DNA of 64,000 bases. It comes from Alcanivoracaceae bacterium. Its GTDB lineage: Bacteria > Pseudomonadota > Gammaproteobacteria > Pseudomonadales > Alcanivoracaceae. The notes beneath the pieces were generated by a model, which ran no database searches, was not told the origin of the DNA, and saw nothing but the letters and a program-made list of their open reading frames with translations. Positions 46,794 through 55,304 of this stretch are shown piece after piece (within the stretch, counting starts at the first letter, position 1; each line of letters begins with the position of its first letter). The stretch is from positions 754,126 to 818,125 of the forward strand of contig JARGPU010000001.1 of assembly GCA_029210325.1 (NCBI GenBank). Reading direction: 5' to 3'. Both the position numbers and the translations under genes were made by a program.

Positions 46794-47281
46794 CACGGGT
46801 TTACCTGAGCTTTGGTTCCAATATCGACCGTGAACACAACATTCGTTCCGGGCTGGACGCGCTGGCACAGCACTTTGCCCAGCTAGTCTTGAGCCCGGTA
46901 TATGAGAGTGCGGCAGTTGGCTTTGATGGCGAGCCGTTTCTCAACCTGGTGGTGGCCATTGACACGGATCTGGCGGTTGCTGATTTGTCGTCCCTGTTGC
47001 GTACTATCGAAGCCGATCATGGCCGCACCCGGGGCGAGAAAAAGTTTGCCAGCCGGACACTGGATATCGACATTCTCACCTACGGTGATACGGTCGGTCT
47101 GGTTGATGGTGTTGAGTTACCCCGTGACGAAATCCTGAAGCATGCTTTTGTGTTGAAGCCGCTCGTAGATATTGCCCCGGATGAACTGCATCCAGTGCGT
47201 GGCAGTTCCTACGCAACGCTTCTGGCAGGTAAGGACTTTTCCGCCCAATCACTGTGGCAGGTTCCGTTTATCTGGCCTTGA
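46790..47281 (+). CDS. folK: HPPK, 2-amino-4-hydroxy-6-hydroxymethyldihydropteridine pyrophosphokinase
   Basis: 163 residues. VYLSFGSNIDREHNIRSGL opens the protein, and the ATP/metal motif GRTRGEKKFASRTLDIDIL contains the two DxD aspartates. It catalyses the step after FolB, pyrophosphorylation of the pterin. Coupled to folB by an ATGA overlap. Confidence 0.96.
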   Translation: MTRVYLSFGSNIDREHNIRSGLDALAQHFAQLVLSPVYESAAVGFDGEPFLNLVVAIDTDLAVADLSSLLRTIEADHGRTRGEKKFASRTLDIDILTYGDTVGLVDGVELPRDEILKHAFVLKPLVDIAPDELHPVRGSSYATLLAGKDFSAQSLWQVPFIWP

Positions 47282-47295
47282 GCGGTGTTTATTGA

Positions 47296-48225
47296 TTAAT
47301 AACGATGGGCGGCCATTTCTGACTGGGCCCAGCGGAAAAAATCATAATCCATTTTCACCAGGCCGCCGGGATAGCGGGCATCAATAGCTTCTGCGGTGGG
47401 CCATTGGCCACTTTTTTCCATGTCATGCAGTATACGACGCAGAGTTTGTTGGCCGACCGGTGATGACATCATGAAGTACACCATGCCCCAGGCAATACTG
47501 TAGGGGATGGCATCCATATTGTGAGCCATTTCCCGCCAGCGTTGCTCCGGCAGGTTCAGATAGCTGCGCAGGCTAACTAATTCGCCACCCTCTACCCAGT
47601 TGCGAATCCGTGCGGCTGCTGCTGGATAGGGCACTATCTCAATAGCATCGTTACGCTGTTGAAGCATTTGCACATACTGGGCCATGCCTTCATGGATCCA
47701 GCTCGGCGCCCGCGGTGCCAGTTGGGCCAGAATGACGTGGCTGGACTCGTGCAAAATGGTTTGTACTACTCGTTCTTCGCTGGCCCAGTTCCATACCGCC
47801 ACTTCTTTCGTGGCGGTAACGTACACGCCACTGACTAAACCACCGACAGGTTCACCGGTTCGCTCGGTCAGCCAGTGATCAAACTCTTGCTTGTTTTCGA
47901 TCAGAGAGAGTTTTACCGAGATATCCCCGCGTACATCCAGGCCCAGAGTGCTGGTGTAGAGCGACAGTATGGCGCTGAGTCCTTCGCGTACCTGCTGGTC
48001 TGCGGCTTCACTCAGGTCGAAGTCAACACGCTGGAACTCCACAACGCCGGCTCGGTTTTCAGGTTCCGCAGTGGCATACAGGGAGGCGCTATCATCATTT
48101 GCGGGCGGCTTGTCGGAAAAGTGCAGGCGCCCTTGGTCGTCGCGCCATTGATAAACACTGGCCTGTGCCAGTGGGCTTATCAGTACTAGCGCAATAATTA
48201 TTCGGTGCAGTTTTCGGCAATCCAT
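47296..48225 (-). CDS. DUF4124 protein with a zinc-protease (peptidase MA-like) domain
   Basis: 309 residues. A signal peptide (IIIALVLISPLAQAS) precedes a DUF4124 domain (VYQWRDDQGRLHFSDKPP). Residues about 100-290 form a gluzincin-like domain with the zinc motif HESSH (in QTILHESSHVILAQL) and a downstream WIHEGMAQYV, the usual third-ligand region. It is probably a periplasmic metalloprotease or a relative. It overlaps the upstream DUF4124 gene by 28 bp, so the two are linked. Confidence 0.87.
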   Translation of the reverse strand: MDCRKLHRIIIALVLISPLAQASVYQWRDDQGRLHFSDKPPANDDSASLYATAEPENRAGVVEFQRVDFDLSEAADQQVREGLSAILSLYTSTLGLDVRGDISVKLSLIENKQEFDHWLTERTGEPVGGLVSGVYVTATKEVAVWNWASEERVVQTILHESSHVILAQLAPRAPSWIHEGMAQYVQMLQQRNDAIEIVPYPAAAARIRNWVEGGELVSLRSYLNLPEQRWREMAHNMDAIPYSIAWGMVYFMMSSPVGQQTLRRILHDMEKSGQWPTAEAIDARYPGGLVKMDYDFFRWAQSEMAAHRY

Positions 48226-48644
48226 TGGCTCAACTTTTTCTGGTCTGCGGCGACTTGTTCAAGAGACACGTCGCGGCCTTCGCCGTTTTCATCGATATAC
48301 ACGACTCGTCCGCTCAGCGCTTTTAGGTCACGTTTCGCCTGGGCGCAAAGCGGCGCCATTTTTTGTCGACGCTGCTGTGCCTCTGCCTGACGTATCTGTT
48401 CTTCTTCCTGTTGTTTTTGCTGTTCGCCACTGCGTAGCCGCTCCAGCCGCTCGTAGCGTTGCCGCACTTCATCATCCTGGCCAAGCAGCGGTTGGGTTTT
48501 GAGCTGAAATTGCTCCGGCGCCTGGTCTTGCGGAGGACGATCGCCGAAGTGGGTACGACCCTGCTCGTCGGTCCAGCGGTACAGCTCCTGCGCGCTGAGC
48601 AAAGCGGGTAGCAGCAGTGCCAGCAGAATAGCGAGTCGAAGCAT
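48198..48644 (-). CDS. DUF4124 exported protein
   Basis: 148 residues from an ATG behind GGAGG. A signal peptide (MLRLAILLALLLPALLSAQ), a DUF4124 domain (LYRWTDEQGRTHFGDRPP) and a long charged Glu/Gln/Arg coiled coil (about 60-105) are visible. DUF4124 is a small periplasmic domain of unknown role; here it is shared with the following protease-like gene, suggesting common function or duplication. The upstream pteridine reductase gene ends 2 bp before this start. Confidence 0.88.
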   Translation of the reverse strand: MLRLAILLALLLPALLSAQELYRWTDEQGRTHFGDRPPQDQAPEQFQLKTQPLLGQDDEVRQRYERLERLRSGEQQKQQEEEQIRQAEAQQRRQKMAPLCAQAKRDLKALSGRVVYIDENGEGRDVSLEQVAADQKKLSQWIAENCTE

Positions 48645-48646
48645 CC

Positions 48647-49384
48647 TTAGCCTCCCTGAAACCCCAGTGAGCGGCCGCCATCCACCGCAACGATCTGTCC
48701 GGTGACGTAGGGCGCGTCCAGTGCCAAAAAGGTAACCATAGCGGCAATGTCTGCTGGTGCGCCACAACGCTTCAGTGCAGTGGCGGCAATAATCGACGAC
48801 TGGTTGTCCTGACCCTGCTCTGGCCAGAGGATCGGTCCTGGTGCGACGCCATTCACCCGCACATCCGGGCCCAGTTCGCGGGCGCTGCTGCGGGTCAGCA
48901 TGGCAAGGCCTGCTTTGGCCATGCAGTAAAGGGTGTGTTGAGCCAGCGGCTTTTCTGCATAAACGTCAATAATGTTAATGATGCAGCCGTTGTGCTCGGC
49001 CAGAGCCGGGGCCAGAGACTCGGTCAGGATATACGGGGCGCGCAGGTTGCTGTTGACCAGTCTGGTCCAGTCCTCGTCGGTGCTCTTTCCCATTGGTGTT
49101 GGATAGAACGATGAAGCGTTGTTGACCAGCAAATCCAGCCGTCCCCATTTCTGCAGGGCTGTGTCGGCGAGGGTGCGCACCTGATCGGGACTGTCCAGAT
49201 CGGCCTGCACGGCGCAGGCCGATTGCGCGCGTATTCCATTCAGCTCTTCGACCAGTGCATCTGCGTCACTGGCACTATTACGATAGTGAATGATTACACG
49301 CATGCCGCGCTGATGGAGTGTGCGGGCAGTTTCTGCGCCGAGCCGTCTAGCGGCGCCGGTAATCAGGGCGACAGGGTTGGCCAT
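48647..49384 (-). CDS. folM: Pteridine reductase (FolM-type SDR)
   Basis: 245 residues. The nucleotide motif is TGAARRLG. The active site is [21 protein letters not shown] with [15 protein letters not shown] before it, and [11 protein letters not shown] follows, a pattern of pteridine reductases rather than generic SDRs. It reduces dihydrobiopterin or dihydrofolate-type pterins with NADPH. It lies close to folB-folK, in keeping with pterin metabolism. It starts 22 bp inside cca. Confidence 0.9.
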   Translation of the reverse strand: MANPVALITGAARRLGAETARTLHQRGMRVIIHYRNSASDADALVEELNGIRAQSACAVQADLDSPDQVRTLADTALQKWGRLDLLVNNASSFYPTPMGKSTDEDWTRLVNSNLRAPYILTESLAPALAEHNGCIINIIDVYAEKPLAQHTLYCMAKAGLAMLTRSSARELGPDVRVNGVAPGPILWPEQGQDNQSSIIAATALKRCGAPADIAAMVTFLALDAPYVTGQIVAVDGGRSLGFQGG

Positions 49385-50601
49385 GTCTGTTTAAGCTCCT
49401 TCAGTAAACCAATGCGGGCCTTGTCGATTGCCTCGCCTAATTTAGGCCCAGTAAAACCCTGTGCCCGTATTGCATTGATATCAACGTTACCGATTGCTTC
49501 AGCAGCGCCACGCAGATAGTCCGCCTGTGGGTAGTCCCGTTCGGCAAAACCAAGCCGGCCGCGGGCGTCGGCTTCGCAGGCGCCGAGAAATAATTCCAGA
49601 CGCTCCGGGCGGCGCACGCTGTCCAAAGCCTTGAACAGCTTCCACACAGTTTCTGCTTTCAGTTCCAGTGCCCGGTGACAATGGGTATGGAAGCGGGCTA
49701 CTAATACGCCAATATCGCGGCACTCATTGGGTGCCCGAAGCCGAGCAGCAACCTGCTCGGCAAGCCTGGCACTACGCTCCTCATGGGCGATATGCCGCGG
49801 CCACTCGGTGGGTTCTGTTAAGCCCTTGCCGAGATCGTGCACCAGCACCGCGAAACGTGCCGTCAATGGCAGCGCCATCAGCGCTGTTTGTTTCAGGGCA
49901 AGATATTGATGTTCCAGTGTGTCGATTTCAGGGTGGTGAGCAGCAGGCTGTGGCACGTCACGTAGCCGCGCCAGCTCTGGAAGCAATACTTGCAGGGCGC
50001 CGCACTGCTCCAGTACGGCAAAGTAAATCTGTGGGTCCTGCTCCATCAGACCCTTCTCGGTTTCTTTCCAGACCCGCTCGGCGGTCAGATGAGCCAGTTC
50101 GCCACTGTCACTAAGCTGGCGCATTAGTGTTAGCGTTTCCTCGGCGACACGAAAGCCAAGCCAGTGGTAGCGGGCAGCAAAGCGGGCCACCCGCAGCACG
50201 CGTAGCGGGTCCTCGGCAAAGGCGTCGGAGACATGACGCAGCCGGCGAGCCTTGAGGTCACGCAGGCCGCCGTGCGGATCAACCAGTGGGCCGCCCGGTT
50301 CTCGGGCCATGGCATTGATGGTCAGGTCGCGGCGCAACAGGTCGTCTTCCAGCGTCACCTCGGGTGCCGCATTAAAGGTAAAGCCGTGATAGCCGTGGCC
50401 GCTCTTTCGCTCGGTGCGGGCGAGGGCATACTCCTCGCCGCTTTGCGGGTGAATGAATACCGGGAAATCCTTGCCCACAGGAGTAAAGCCTTGGGACAGC
50501 ATCTGTTCCGGCGTGGCGCCGACCACCACCCAGTCCTTTTCCGTGACCTTGAGACCGAGCAGCTGATCGCGCACGGCTCCTCCCACCAGATAATTTTTCA
50601 A
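49363..50601 (-). CDS. cca: CCA-adding tRNA nucleotidyltransferase (multifunctional, HD domain)
   Basis: 412 residues from a TTG at 50601, exactly the E. coli length, beginning [15 protein letters not shown] as the family does. An ATG at 50646 would add 15 residues without family similarity. Nucleotidyltransferase motifs GGAVRD and [10 protein letters not shown] are intact; an HD domain ([13 protein letters not shown]) in the C-terminal part gives phosphatase/phosphodiesterase activity. It repairs and completes tRNA 3' CCA ends. It overlaps folM by 22 bp. Confidence 0.95.
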   Translation of the reverse strand: MKNYLVGGAVRDQLLGLKVTEKDWVVVGATPEQMLSQGFTPVGKDFPVFIHPQSGEEYALARTERKSGHGYHGFTFNAAPEVTLEDDLLRRDLTINAMAREPGGPLVDPHGGLRDLKARRLRHVSDAFAEDPLRVLRVARFAARYHWLGFRVAEETLTLMRQLSDSGELAHLTAERVWKETEKGLMEQDPQIYFAVLEQCGALQVLLPELARLRDVPQPAAHHPEIDTLEHQYLALKQTALMALPLTARFAVLVHDLGKGLTEPTEWPRHIAHEERSARLAEQVAARLRAPNECRDIGVLVARFHTHCHRALELKAETVWKLFKALDSVRRPERLELFLGACEADARGRLGFAERDYPQADYLRGAAEAIGNVDINAIRAQGFTGPKLGEAIDKARIGLLKELKQTWPTLSP

Positions 50602-50755
50602 TTTGTGACTTGCCTGTGCCGGACTGAATGCAGATGATGTTCGCATGATGAAGAGCAGCAGCAAACAACCAATGCTGAAAGTTGCAATGCGAGTCGCCCG
50701 CGCCTGGTGTGGGGGAGCGCTGCCGGCTGTCTGATTCATAGTACTGAATTCAACC

Positions 50756-50789
50756 AAAGCCGCAGCGCAAAGCACCTGCGGCTTTTTTT
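50756..50789 (+). terminator. Rho-independent terminator or attenuator before the DMT transporter gene
   Basis: AAAGCCGCAG / CTGCGGCTTT (10-bp stem, 10-nt loop) is followed by a T-tract. No plus-strand gene ends upstream; the transporter start is 38 bp downstream. It may attenuate the transporter transcript or end an unannotated RNA. Confidence 0.7.
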
Positions 50790-50826
50790 GTGCCCGCTGC
50801 CCGCTGCCACCACCAAGGAGAAGACC

Positions 50827-51720
50827 GTGCCTGTCGGGCTCGCCTATCTGATTGTTGTACTGGTTTGGGCAACCACACCGCTTGCTATCAAATGGAGCGC
50901 GGAAACCTTTATGCCGGTGACCGCAGTGATGCTGCGCATGATGCTGGCGGTGGCTGTTGGTCTGCCGTGGTTGTGGCTGCTGGGCCAGCGTTTGCGCTGG
51001 GACCGGTTGGCGATCAAGAGTTACGCGGCGGCGCTGCCGGGTGTGTTTGGCGCCATGTCGCTGAGTTATCTGGCATCGGTGTATGTGGCTTCCGGGCTGA
51101 TTTCGGTGATGTTCGGGCTGGCACCGCTGCTGTCGGGCTTCATGCTGCAGCTGCTGCCTAATCCGGTGCGTCTGAATCTCTGGCACTGGGCTGGCTGCGT
51201 TACCGGTGTGGTGGGCCTGGCGTTGGTGTTTGCTGACGCCCTGCACGGGGGTAACCAGTTGATCGGTATCCTGTTGCTACTCGGCGCGGTGACCGGCTTC
51301 AGTGTCAGTGGCATTGCCGTCAAGCAGGTCGGTGCTGGACTGGGTGCGCTGCCGCAGACTCTGGGCTCGCTGATTGTCAGCCTACCTTGTTTCTGGGGCT
51401 TGTGGTTTGCCATGGGCGAGAGCTTTACCGTCGGTGAGGCGATGCATGGTGTCTGGGCAGTGCTGTATCTGGCTCTGTGCGGCTCGCTGATTGGCTTCGT
51501 CTGCTACTTCAAGGTTCTGGCCAGCCTGTCCGCCGCCACAGTAGCGTTAATTACCCTGATGACGCCGGTGCTAGCGCTGCTGCTCGGAGCCCTGTTCAAT
51601 GGCGAACAGCCGGGACTAAATGTGATTGTCGGGGCGCTGGTGATTATGTTCGGACTGGCGCTGTACTTCCTTGGGGACCGTCATACCAGAGCAGCGCTGG
51701 TGGGTGCTGTGGGCCATTGA
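50827..51720 (+). CDS. DMT-superfamily (EamA) transporter
   Basis: About 297 residues with ten predicted membrane helices in two EamA repeats. The GTG at 50827 follows AAGGAGAAG and starts directly with the first helix ([20 protein letters not shown]), so the longer open frame upstream is leader. These proteins export amino acids or other small metabolites; substrate unknown. It is followed by the TetR gene after 82 bp, and the TetR operator lies beyond its stop. Confidence 0.88.
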   Translation: MPVGLAYLIVVLVWATTPLAIKWSAETFMPVTAVMLRMMLAVAVGLPWLWLLGQRLRWDRLAIKSYAAALPGVFGAMSLSYLASVYVASGLISVMFGLAPLLSGFMLQLLPNPVRLNLWHWAGCVTGVVGLALVFADALHGGNQLIGILLLLGAVTGFSVSGIAVKQVGAGLGALPQTLGSLIVSLPCFWGLWFAMGESFTVGEAMHGVWAVLYLALCGSLIGFVCYFKVLASLSAATVALITLMTPVLALLLGALFNGEQPGLNVIVGALVIMFGLALYFLGDRHTRAALVGAVGH

Positions 51721-51760
51721 GGCAGGTTTTTTGGCCCACCAGGCCTTGACCATGAGAGTC

Positions 51761-51802
51761 GCTCAGTTCATTTTGTATCGATCGTTACAAAATGGACTGA
51801 GC
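51761..51802. promoter_or_regulatory. TetR-type operator in front of the tetR-dehalogenase operon
   Basis: A 17-bp inverted repeat with one mismatch: GCTCAGTTCATTTTGTA (51761-51777) and TACAAAATGGACTGAGC (51786-51802) around an 8-bp spacer. It abuts the ATG of the TetR gene. A TTGACC -35-like hexamer at 51746-51751 puts the repeat over the -10 and start, as expected for autorepression. Confidence 0.8.
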
Positions 51803-52396
51803 ATGGCCCGACCGTCTCAATTTCGCGAATCTGATGTCCTTACCCGCGCCATGCTGGTGTTCTGGCAGCACGGCTTTGCCGGCACCAGCGTGCGCCACCT
51901 TGAGCAGGCCACCGGGCTGACCGCCTCCAGCCTGTACAACCGCTTTGATTCCAAGGAAGCGCTGTTCGCTAGCGTCCTCGATCACTACATCATCAAGGTG
52001 GTGCAGTGGCGCATTGATCGTTATCTGTGCGCCGACGATGCACTGGCCGGATTGCGCCGGTTTTTCGATTCCACTTACGACTACATCAGCCAGCAGCGGC
52101 CACCGATGGCCTGCCTGCTGGCCAATACCGCGCTGGAAAAATCCGCCACGGACCTTGCGGTCAGGGCGCAACTTGATCGTGGCCTCGCGTTGCTCGAAGA
52201 CGCCTTTGCCGATTGCCTGCAGCGGGCAGTACAGGCCGGCCAGCTGCGCGCCGATTGCGATTGCAGTCGCTGGGCCCGGCACTTGTTGCTGTGTCTGCAG
52301 GGGGTGCTGGTGGACAGCACCATCCATCCTGATCACGCCCGCCTGTCCGAACTGGTGGACGGGGTCATGGCGGCCCTGCCGCTGCTGCAGCACTGA
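51803..52396 (+). CDS. TetR-family transcriptional regulator
   Basis: 197 residues. The N-terminal HTH runs FRESDVLTRAMLVFWQHGFAGTSVRHLEQATGLTASSLYNRF, typical of TetR regulators, followed by a helical ligand-binding domain with several Cys. The ATG at 51803 directly follows the operator palindrome; longer in-frame starts would overlap the transporter gene. The haloalkane dehalogenase gene follows after 31 bp on the same strand, so the regulator probably controls itself and the dehalogenase. Confidence 0.9.
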   Translation: MARPSQFRESDVLTRAMLVFWQHGFAGTSVRHLEQATGLTASSLYNRFDSKEALFASVLDHYIIKVVQWRIDRYLCADDALAGLRRFFDSTYDYISQQRPPMACLLANTALEKSATDLAVRAQLDRGLALLEDAFADCLQRAVQAGQLRADCDCSRWARHLLLCLQGVLVDSTIHPDHARLSELVDGVMAALPLLQH

Positions 52397-52427
52397 ATCT
52401 GACGATAAATAAAAAGGAGCATTGAAC

Positions 52428-53333
52428 ATGCAAGCGCTACGCACCCCTGACGAACGATTCCAGAATCTTCCCGGCTATGATTTTGCCCCGCACTACCTGA
52501 TGGTGGATGACACCGAGGGTGGCGAGCTGCGCATGCATTATCTGGATGAAGGCCCCCGTGATGCAGCGCCGGTGTTACTACTGCACGGTGAGCCAACCTG
52601 GTGCTATCTGTACCGGAAAATGATTCCGCTGCTGGTGGCCGCCGGCCACCGGGTGATTGCACCGGACCTGATCGGTTTTGGTCGCTCGGACAAACCCTCA
52701 CAGCGTACCGATTACACCTACCAGCGCCACGTCGACTGGACCCGCAATATTGTTACCCAGCTGGATCTGACCGATATCACTCTGGTCTGTCAGGACTGGG
52801 GTGGCTTGATTGGCTTGCGCTTGCTGGCGGAACATCCGGAGTGCTTTGCGCGGGCAGTGGCAGCCAACACCATGCTGCCCACCGGCGATCACGACCCCGG
52901 CCCGGCGTTTCTGGCGTGGCGGAAGTTTTCCCAGGAAACCCCGGTGTTTGCCACCGGCAAGATCATTCAGTCCGGTTGCGCGACGCCACTCAGCGAAGAA
53001 GTGGTCGCCGCTTACGATGCGCCGTTCCCGGATGAGTCTTACAAAGAAGGTGCCCGCCAGTTTCCGGCCTTAGTGCCGTCCACACCGGATAATCCGGCCA
53101 GCGCCGCCAATCGAAAGGCCTGGGAGGTGCTAACCAAATTCAACAAGCCATTCCTCACTGCCTTCAGCGACAAGGACCCAATTACCTCCGCAGCCGCACC
53201 GGTGATTCGCAAACTGATTCCCGGTTGTGAAGGCCAGCCGCACACCACCATTGAGAATGGTGGCCACTTCCTGCAGGAGGATCAGGGAGAGGCGTTGGCC
53301 AAGGTTGTTGTCAGCTTTATGTCGCGAAGCTGA
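52428..53333 (+). CDS. dhmA: Haloalkane dehalogenase (HLD-I, DhlA/DhmA type)
   Basis: 301 residues. The alpha/beta-hydrolase triad is readable: nucleophile Asp123 in CQDWGG, acid near Asp250 in SDKDPIT and His280 in GGHFLQED. The oxyanion site is HGEPTW and halide-stabilising Trp124 follows the nucleophile. Spacing fits subfamily I (DhlA 124/260/289). It hydrolyses carbon-halogen bonds to alcohols. An AAAAGGAG site precedes the ATG at 52428. Near relatives with other activity (epoxide or ester hydrolases) lack this Asp-Trp pair. Confidence 0.9.
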   Translation: MQALRTPDERFQNLPGYDFAPHYLMVDDTEGGELRMHYLDEGPRDAAPVLLLHGEPTWCYLYRKMIPLLVAAGHRVIAPDLIGFGRSDKPSQRTDYTYQRHVDWTRNIVTQLDLTDITLVCQDWGGLIGLRLLAEHPECFARAVAANTMLPTGDHDPGPAFLAWRKFSQETPVFATGKIIQSGCATPLSEEVVAAYDAPFPDESYKEGARQFPALVPSTPDNPASAANRKAWEVLTKFNKPFLTAFSDKDPITSAAAPVIRKLIPGCEGQPHTTIENGGHFLQEDQGEALAKVVVSFMSRS

Positions 53334-53424
53334 TGCGCTTGTTTCTGGTGGTTCCTCTGCGGATATGTCGATATTCTTTAGGCAGTATGATTTTGGTTTG
53401 AATGCCGGGAAGGAGGTAGTGATC

Positions 53425-54087
53425 GTGCGTAGAGGAATTATCGCGTTGTCTTGTCTGGTTCTGCTGGTGGGTTGTGCGTATCCCAAGTACAACTACTCCG
53501 GTGAGTTCGTTAGAACTATGACCGCAGTATCGACAGGGTACGAACTGGCACAACCTGGGGATATAGTGCTGGAAAGTTCCCTTAGCAAAGAGACGCGTAC
53601 GCTTTACGTTACTGAGCCAGTAAAAATAGCTTTTTATACTCTGATGCCAGGCTATTACGATAAACACGGAGAGAAAGCCAGTGGCGAGTTTTTCTATCCT
53701 GCCGATACCGGGGAGGAGCGAGGTGTGGTTGCGAAGGCCGCCATTGCCGATCCGTGGAAGACAATTATGCTTCCAAAAAGCAGAGACAAACTATGCATAA
53801 TTACCTTTATAAATGCGAAAGCTTGTATGCCAGCGCATACATTCGAGGTTCGAAGTAGAAGGCTTGAGCACAGCCAGAATGATAAGAAGGAATTGATTTT
53901 TATCGGCGTCGAAGATGGGCAGGTATTGTTTGAGACTCGTGAAAGTGAAGCAAACATTGTGGTTCCATCAAGAAGTAAATCAATCCGCTACTTCCCAGAT
54001 GATGTTGATATCAGATATGCGGGGTTCAGGCTCGCAGATATTCGGGTCGAGGAGGGCGGCCTGCGCTATCGGGTGCTTTCTGATTGA
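53425..54087 (+). CDS. Lipoprotein of unknown function
   Basis: About 220 residues. A GTG at 53425 preceded by AAGGAGGT gives a compact lipoprotein signal (RRGIIALSCLVLLVGCAY). The mature part is mostly beta with charged loops and no recognised motif. Local base composition is a little more AT-rich than the neighbours. A second lipoprotein gene follows on the same strand. Confidence 0.75.
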   Translation: MRRGIIALSCLVLLVGCAYPKYNYSGEFVRTMTAVSTGYELAQPGDIVLESSLSKETRTLYVTEPVKIAFYTLMPGYYDKHGEKASGEFFYPADTGEERGVVAKAAIADPWKTIMLPKSRDKLCIITFINAKACMPAHTFEVRSRRLEHSQNDKKELIFIGVEDGQVLFETRESEANIVVPSRSKSIRYFPDDVDIRYAGFRLADIRVEEGGLRYRVLSD

Positions 54088-54209
54088 TGAGAAGAGGCAG
54101 CATGATTATCGAAATAACTTGAGTTCACGCCGCATATGCAATAAAAAGCTTGTCTTGTGATTATAGGGCTATATTGTTTCGGGGCGAAATTTTATATGTT
54201 GAGGAATGC

Positions 54210-54638
54210 ATGAGAAGAATTACTGTTTGCTTGTTTTCTTTGTCATTTCTGGGGTTGGTCGGCTGTGCCACTCCATTGAACTCGCTGCAACAGCGAGAGT
54301 ATGTGGCCATGGAGAATGCAGGTGTTTTGGTTGAAGAAAAGGATCCCACCACCGGTGCTGTTCTTGGTATTTTGCCGGGTTTCGGTTCATTTTATGTTCG
54401 TGAGCCGGGGTATGGAATTGTCAATCTGCTGTTCTGGCCGTTTTCCGTTCTTTGGGATCCCGTTAGTGGCTATGAGGGTTCAAAGGCTATTAACTATGAC
54501 ATTACCAGGCATAAGCTAGGCAGAGAGATGAAGGCGGAGCTTTCTGAGCTTGAGGTGCGTCTGGCAGTTGAGCAATTATCGGTAACTGAGTATTTGATAG
54601 AGAAGAGAAAGATTGAGGATAAATACGCTTATGAGTAG
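54210..54638 (+). CDS. Small lipoprotein of unknown function
   Basis: 142 residues from an ATG behind GAGGA. The lipobox is FLGLVGC. A hydrophobic GILPGFGSFYVREPGYGIVNLLFWPFSVLWDP segment at about residues 65-95 could be a membrane hairpin, then an alpha-helical charged tail. I do not recognise the family. More AT-rich than the surrounding genes. Ended by a strong bidirectional terminator. Confidence 0.75.
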   Translation: MRRITVCLFSLSFLGLVGCATPLNSLQQREYVAMENAGVLVEEKDPTTGAVLGILPGFGSFYVREPGYGIVNLLFWPFSVLWDPVSGYEGSKAINYDITRHKLGREMKAELSELEVRLAVEQLSVTEYLIEKRKIEDKYAYE

Positions 54639-54640
54639 GG

Positions 54641-54690
54641 GTCGATAGAATAAAAAAGGCGGCATAAGCCGCCTTTTTTATTCTATCGAC
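54641..54690. terminator. Bidirectional terminator with 23-bp perfect stem
   Basis: Arms 54641-54663 and 54668-54690 are fully complementary around ATAA and contain AAAAAA/TTTTTT tracts. It serves both the lipoprotein gene and the convergent periplasmic-protein gene, whose last codons lie inside it. Confidence 0.93.
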
Positions 54691-55060
54691 GGTCAAGTTC
54701 CAGAGATAATTTCATATAACGCGCCCCCTGCGCTTTGACTTTATCTATATCGGCATGCTCGGAACCTTTGTGCACGTCCTCCAGCATTTCTTCCAGCTCG
54801 TCGACCGAGTCGTCTATTTTCTGCAGTGCGTTTTCCAGTGTGTAAGTCAGCACATGAATTTCGTGCATGTCTTTTGCTGAAAGTTCGTCCTGTGCCAGCA
54901 GTGCTTCCAGCTTTTGGTTGTATTCAGTGAAGTTGGTCATTGCCTCAGTGAGGGTGGGGGATGGCTCGCCCTTGAAGTGATCAGTTGGATCGTCCGCAAG
55001 CGACGGAGAAGACAGCAACAGGCTGGCGGTAAGCAGGGCAGAGGTACGGATAATCAGCAT
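54683..55060 (-). CDS. Periplasmic helical protein, DUF6746-like, Fur-controlled
   Basis: 125 residues. A signal peptide (IIRTSALLTASLLLSSPSLAD) is followed by HFKGEPSPTL and all-helical charged sequence (EYNQKLEALLAQDELSAKDMHEIHVLTYTLENAL). This matches the uncharacterised DUF6746-type family of marine Gammaproteobacteria. A TTGACA/TATCGT promoter directly upstream overlaps a good Fur box, so expression should rise in iron shortage. Role unknown. Confidence 0.82.
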   Translation of the reverse strand: MLIIRTSALLTASLLLSSPSLADDPTDHFKGEPSPTLTEAMTNFTEYNQKLEALLAQDELSAKDMHEIHVLTYTLENALQKIDDSVDELEEMLEDVHKGSEHADIDKVKAQGARYMKLSLELDRR

Positions 55061-55089
55061 GGCGTGCTCCTGAGTAAGAGGTCTGATAA

Positions 55090-55118
55090 ACGATAATGAT
55101 TCTCAATAACTATGTCAA
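55090..55118 (-). promoter_or_regulatory. Sigma-70 promoter overlapped by a Fur box
   Basis: Minus strand: TTGACA (55113-55118), 17-bp spacer, TATCGT (55090-55095). Positions 55092-55110 (GATAATGATTCTCAATAAC on the plus strand) match 16 of 19 bases of GATAATGATTATCATTATC and fill the spacer, the classic place for Fur repression. Confidence 0.8.
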
Positions 55119-55304
55119 TAAGTGGTCTGATCTGTTCCGAGGGCATCAGAACCAGCGCCCTTTGACCGTGTTGTAAATTTATCAATCCTGATTAGCCTCA
55201 GGAATCTTTCTGCTGAATTAACCTGTCATTGCCCGCACCGGCAGGCCATGAATAATGACTGCATCCCGCCTCCGGCTAGCGGTGGCAATTTGCAGGAGAA
55301 GTTG

